A stretch of 8,250 nt of DNA, from the NCBI GenBank assembly GCA_029218485.1, contig JAQXRK010000113.1, positions 1 to 8,250 of the forward strand. Reading direction: 5' to 3'. The notes below the pieces were generated by a model. The model made no database searches and was not told the DNA's origin. It was given only the letters and a program-made list of their open reading frames with translations. Below, in pieces: positions 6,290 to 8,250 of this stretch. Source of the stretch: a bacterium. GTDB lineage: Bacteria; Bacillota; Clostridia; Christensenellales; CAG-138. Both the position numbers and the translations under genes were made by a program. Within the stretch, counting starts at the first letter, position 1; the number at the start of each line of letters is the position of its first letter.

Positions 6290-6351
6290 AAAGCGTAAAG
6301 AGAGTCCGTGCGCCCTCCATGCTCGGCGGAATTCTGAGCAGCATTCAGTGA
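6286..6351 (+). CDS. Small 21-residue ORF coupled to the kinase gene
   Basis: ATG at 6286 overlaps the kinase stop as ATGA, with GGAAGTGGAA immediately upstream as a possible ribosome site. The product starts MKSVKRVRAPS and ends MLGGILSSIQ: a basic N-terminal half and an uncharged, mildly hydrophobic C-terminal half, amphipathic-peptide-like. It ends 18 bases before the terminator stem, so it would be the last gene of the dapL operon. I do not recognise it. The overlap and purine-rich leader favour translation; the short length means chance cannot be excluded. Confidence 0.35.
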   Translation: MKSVKRVRAPSMLGGILSSIQ

Positions 6352-6369
6352 AGTGAGCAACATAAAAGC

Positions 6370-6390
6370 GGACGGTGCATTGCACCGTCC
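6370..6390. terminator. Bidirectional intrinsic terminator between convergent operons
   Basis: GGACGGTGCA (6370-6379) and TGCACCGTCC (6381-6390) form a perfect inverted repeat with a GC-rich lower stem. On the + strand TCTTCTGTAT follows. On the - strand the stem is followed by GCTTTTATG. It sits between the ends of the dapL operon and sdaAA and can serve both. Confidence 0.75.
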
Positions 6391-6407
6391 TCTTCTGTAT
6401 GCATGAT

Positions 6408-7295
6408 TTAATCCTGCATGCGTTTCAGGCGTGCTGCCACCTTCTGCCCGGTCGGCGTTACAGCAAGCCCGCCCTTCGCCGTTTCGCGATACTCCGGCCG
6501 AATATCCTGTCCAACCTGATACATCGTTGCCACAACCTCATCGAAAGGAATCAGGCTGGTAACGCCGGAAAGCGCCATATCGGCACAGATCATCGCATTC
6601 ACGGCTCCGAGAGCATTGCGCTTGATGCAGGGGCATTCCACCAATCCAGCAACCGGATCGCAAACGAGCCCCAACACATTTTTGATGGCCATTGCAGCCG
6701 CGTCCAGCGCTTGGACGGCTGCGCCGCCGCTGACTTCCACAAGCGCAGCGGCAGCCATAGCGGCTGCAACGCCCGTTTCCGCCTGACAACCGCCGCCGGC
6801 ACCGGAAATTGTCGCATTCTTCGCAAAGATCAATCCGATTGCACCGGCTGTAAACAGGGCATCCACAAGCTGATCGTCCGTCCATCCGCGATCGTGTCCG
6901 CACTCGATGAGCACGCCGGGAAGAATCCCGCTCGCACCGGCCGTCGGTGCCGCAACAATACAGCCCATTGAGGCATTCACTTCCACCACCGCCATCGCGG
7001 AAGCAGCCGCACGGCAGGCGTTCGTACCGGAAAACGGGTTGAGCTTTCCATATCGGAAAAGGCGCATGGCCTCCCCGCCGGACAAGCCGCTCACAGATTC
7101 CACCCGTTCCGACAAGCCCTTGCGCACGGATTCCCGCATCACAACCAAGTTCTTATACATTTCCGCACGGATCTCTTCACGGGAGCGCTCGGATAGGTAT
7201 TCCTCGCGCCGCTGCATGGCCTCCGCGATCGTGATCTGGTTCTGGAGACAGTATTTACGAATGGATTCTCCGTTTTCAAACACATCTGCCAACAT
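6408..7295 (-). CDS. sdaAA: L-serine dehydratase, iron-sulfur dependent, alpha subunit
   Basis: Catalytic subunit of the heteromeric enzyme that deaminates L-serine to pyruvate and ammonia using an oxygen-sensitive [4Fe-4S] cluster, as in Clostridia and B. subtilis. The 295 residues match the family. Visible motifs are NPFSGTNAC (86-94), MGCIVAAPTAGASGILPG (110-127), SGAGGGCQAETG (164-175) and LGLVCDPVAGLVECPCIKRN (208-227). Cys170, Cys212 and Cys223 are the expected cluster ligands; Cys221 is an extra cysteine nearby. AGGAG at 7307-7303, seven bases before ATG 7295, sets the start. It lies 12 bases downstream of sdaAB in the same operon and ends before a shared terminator. Confidence 0.96.
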   Translation of the reverse strand: MLADVFENGESIRKYCLQNQITIAEAMQRREEYLSERSREEIRAEMYKNLVVMRESVRKGLSERVESVSGLSGGEAMRLFRYGKLNPFSGTNACRAAASAMAVVEVNASMGCIVAAPTAGASGILPGVLIECGHDRGWTDDQLVDALFTAGAIGLIFAKNATISGAGGGCQAETGVAAAMAAAALVEVSGGAAVQALDAAAMAIKNVLGLVCDPVAGLVECPCIKRNALGAVNAMICADMALSGVTSLIPFDEVVATMYQVGQDIRPEYRETAKGGLAVTPTGQKVAARLKRMQD

Positions 7296-7307
7296 GGTTC
7301 TTCTCCT

Positions 7308-7970
7308 TTATACCGCAAACACGCGCTGCAGGGTCGGACAGAGCATACGAATCATATGCAACATATCCTCGGTGATCGACTGATCCGTTTCGACCGTCAT
7401 ATAGGCATCCTCGCCCTTTCCATGGCGAAACACGCGCATAAACGCAATATTGACCTTCAGCTGCGCAAAAACGTGCGAAACCTCCGCAATTACGCCCGGC
7501 TCATCATTGTATTGGGCAATCAGTGTCGGATAGTCGCAGGTGAGTTCCACACCCAGTCCATTGATCTCCGTGATCAGAATGTTGCCGCCACCGATCGAAA
7601 CACCGACCACCTCGGTGATCTCGTTATTCTTACCGGTAATCCGGATTCTTGCCGTGTTGGGTTTGGCAACGCGTTCATTGGAAAAGGTCACATCCACCAA
7701 CACATCGGCTTCCTTTGCGAGGCGATAGGCATCCTTGATGCGCGGGTCGTCCGGCTGCAGGCCCAACACGCCCGCAATCAACGCCTTATCGGTACCATGT
7801 CCGCGGCCTGTTTCTGCAAAAGAGCCATACAGCGTAAACGAGGCCTCACTCACATTCATTCCGGCAATGTGGCGCGCGGTATGCGCAAGGCGCACAGCGC
7901 CGGCCGTATGGGAGCTCGACGGGCCGGTCATGCGCGGACCGACGATATCAAACACTGAGAACTGTTCCAT
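7308..7970 (-). CDS. sdaAB: L-serine dehydratase, iron-sulfur dependent, beta subunit
   Basis: Partner of SdaAA. The 220 residues are the usual length. The N-terminal beta-subunit domain contains the hallmark GPRMTGPSSSHTAGAVRLAH (11-30), GSFAETGRGHGTDKAL and VSIGGGNI. A C-terminal ACT domain (about 148-220, ..TLIAQYNDEPGVIAEVSHVFA..NIAFM) probably contributes to binding or regulation by an amino acid, as in other members. GAGGAAGGG immediately before ATG 7970 is the ribosome site. It is the first gene of the pair. The SRP RNA terminator ends only 25 bases upstream, leaving little room for its own promoter, so transcription may start within or upstream of the RNA gene. Confidence 0.95.
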   Translation of the reverse strand: MEQFSVFDIVGPRMTGPSSSHTAGAVRLAHTARHIAGMNVSEASFTLYGSFAETGRGHGTDKALIAGVLGLQPDDPRIKDAYRLAKEADVLVDVTFSNERVAKPNTARIRITGKNNEITEVVGVSIGGGNILITEINGLGVELTCDYPTLIAQYNDEPGVIAEVSHVFAQLKVNIAFMRVFRHGKGEDAYMTVETDQSITEDMLHMIRMLCPTLQRVFAV

Positions 7971-7980
7971 ACCCTTCCTC

Positions 7981-7992
7981 TTTCTGCAGAAA
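7981..7992. repeat. 12-bp perfect palindrome before sdaAB
   Basis: TTTCTGCAGAAA is self-complementary and directly abuts the sdaAB ribosome site, between it and the SRP RNA terminator T-tract. It could be a small operator or a weak hairpin limiting ribosome access. Function is unproven. Confidence 0.3.
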
Positions 7993-7995
7993 ACT

Positions 7996-8032
7996 AAAAA
8001 ATGCGAACCGACGTCAATATCAACGCCGGTTC
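7996..8032 (-). terminator. Intrinsic terminator of the SRP RNA gene
   Basis: On the - strand GAACCGGCGT (8032-8023) pairs with ACGTCGGTTC (8014-8005) over ten base pairs, one a G-U, around an 8-base loop. It is followed by GCA and a run of six Ts (8001-7996). This is a strong canonical terminator. Confidence 0.85.
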
Positions 8033-8033
8033 A

Positions 8034-8250
8034 AACATATTGCCGCGCACTCGGCTTTCGTCTGTACACTCATGAACGATTCTCCGGCAGGTGGCTCCTT
8101 TCAGGTTTCCCCGCGGCACACCGCACAGTCCGCTTAATGCTGCTTCCGTCAGGATCTGACATGGTTCACGGCGTTCGGTTGCACGGGACCCGACGTTCAA
8201 CACTCCTTACCGGGATCAGACTTCACAAATATCAGTCTCGAACCAAGAAT
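8034..8250 (-). ncRNA. ffs: Signal recognition particle RNA, large bacterial type, 5' part outside window
   Basis: The - strand carries the conserved SRP S domain: GTGAACCATGTCAG (8171-8156), the apical hairpin, then GGAAGCAGCATTAAG (8147-8133). It resembles B. subtilis scRNA TGAACCATGTCAGG...GGAAGCAGCATTAAG. GTGTTGAACG, GGGTCC.G.GCAAC, TGTGCCGC.GGG and an upstream GGTTCG block also match in order. Distal arms pair, for example CCGGTAAGG (8214-8206) with CCTGCCGG. An AGACT/AGTCT hairpin near 8237-8217 corresponds to the extra 5' helix of the ~270-nt Bacillus-type RNA. About 80 nt, including most of the Alu domain, should lie beyond base 8250. The RNA binds Ffh and guides ribosomes to the membrane. 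The 3' end is placed just before the terminator by inference. The apical tetraloop is UGAC rather than the usual GGAA. Confidence 0.9.

Noticed and set aside
7356..7958. 200-codon open frame antisense to sdaAB
   Set aside because: Mirror of the conserved beta subunit; no ribosome site and no domain recognised.
7994..8203. 69-codon open frame on the - strand
   Set aside because: It lies across the SRP RNA and its terminator, has no family resemblance, and is explained by the structured RNA.

Overview
The window comes from an endospore-forming Firmicute, most likely a member of the Clostridia. The evidence is a near-canonical pro-sigma-E, its processing protease SpoIIGA, the SpoIIE phosphatase, a Spo0A-type DNA-binding domain, and a large Bacillus/Clostridium-type SRP RNA. 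Base composition looks moderately GC-rich (mid-50s percent by eye). This, with a DapL-type diaminopimelate pathway and a two-subunit iron-sulfur serine dehydratase, fits gut-type or anaerobic Clostridia, but I cannot name a genus.

Layout, left to right. (1) 1-334, + strand: the 3' part of a gene ending in a Spo0A C-terminal domain, open at the left edge. (2) 341-4123, - strand: an operon transcribed spoIIE -> spoIIGA -> sigE, converging on the Spo0A-like gene. A 10-bp hairpin covers the two facing gene ends. spoIIE and spoIIGA overlap by GTGA. In-frame, spoIIGA runs 190 bases into sigE, but a G GGA AAA slippery heptamer just before the sigE ATG would, after a -1 shift, end it at an ATGA overlap. 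(3) 4124-4368: a 245-bp divergent control region with three Spo0A-box-like sites (TGTCGAA type), a TATAAT for spoIIE without a good -35, and a sigma-A-like promoter for the rightward genes. (4) 4369-6351, + strand: dapL, a thymidylate-kinase-family gene and a 21-codon ORF joined to it by ATGA, then a hairpin usable in both directions. (5) 6408-7970, - strand: sdaAB-sdaAA, the beta and alpha subunits of L-serine dehydratase. (6) 7996-8250, - strand: the 3' two thirds of the SRP RNA gene (ffs/scr) and its terminator; the 5' end lies beyond the window.

How the genes work together. Spo0A~P would switch on the leftward operon. SpoIIE drives asymmetric division and activates sigma-F. SpoIIGA then cleaves pro-sigma-E in the mother cell, and sigE supplies the substrate. 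Having all three in one translationally coupled unit is compact; in B. subtilis spoIIE is separate from spoIIGA-sigE. DapL makes LL-diaminopimelate for lysine and peptidoglycan. The serine dehydratase makes pyruvate and ammonia from serine. The SRP RNA serves membrane-protein targeting.

Most of the window is conserved housekeeping and sporulation DNA. I saw no mobile element, CRISPR array, tRNA, or clear new defence or metabolic system. The points most worth a second look are the spoIIGA/sigE frameshift-like junction, the 0A-box-rich divergent region, an unusual UGAC tetraloop in the SRP RNA core, and the coupled micro-ORF after the kinase gene.
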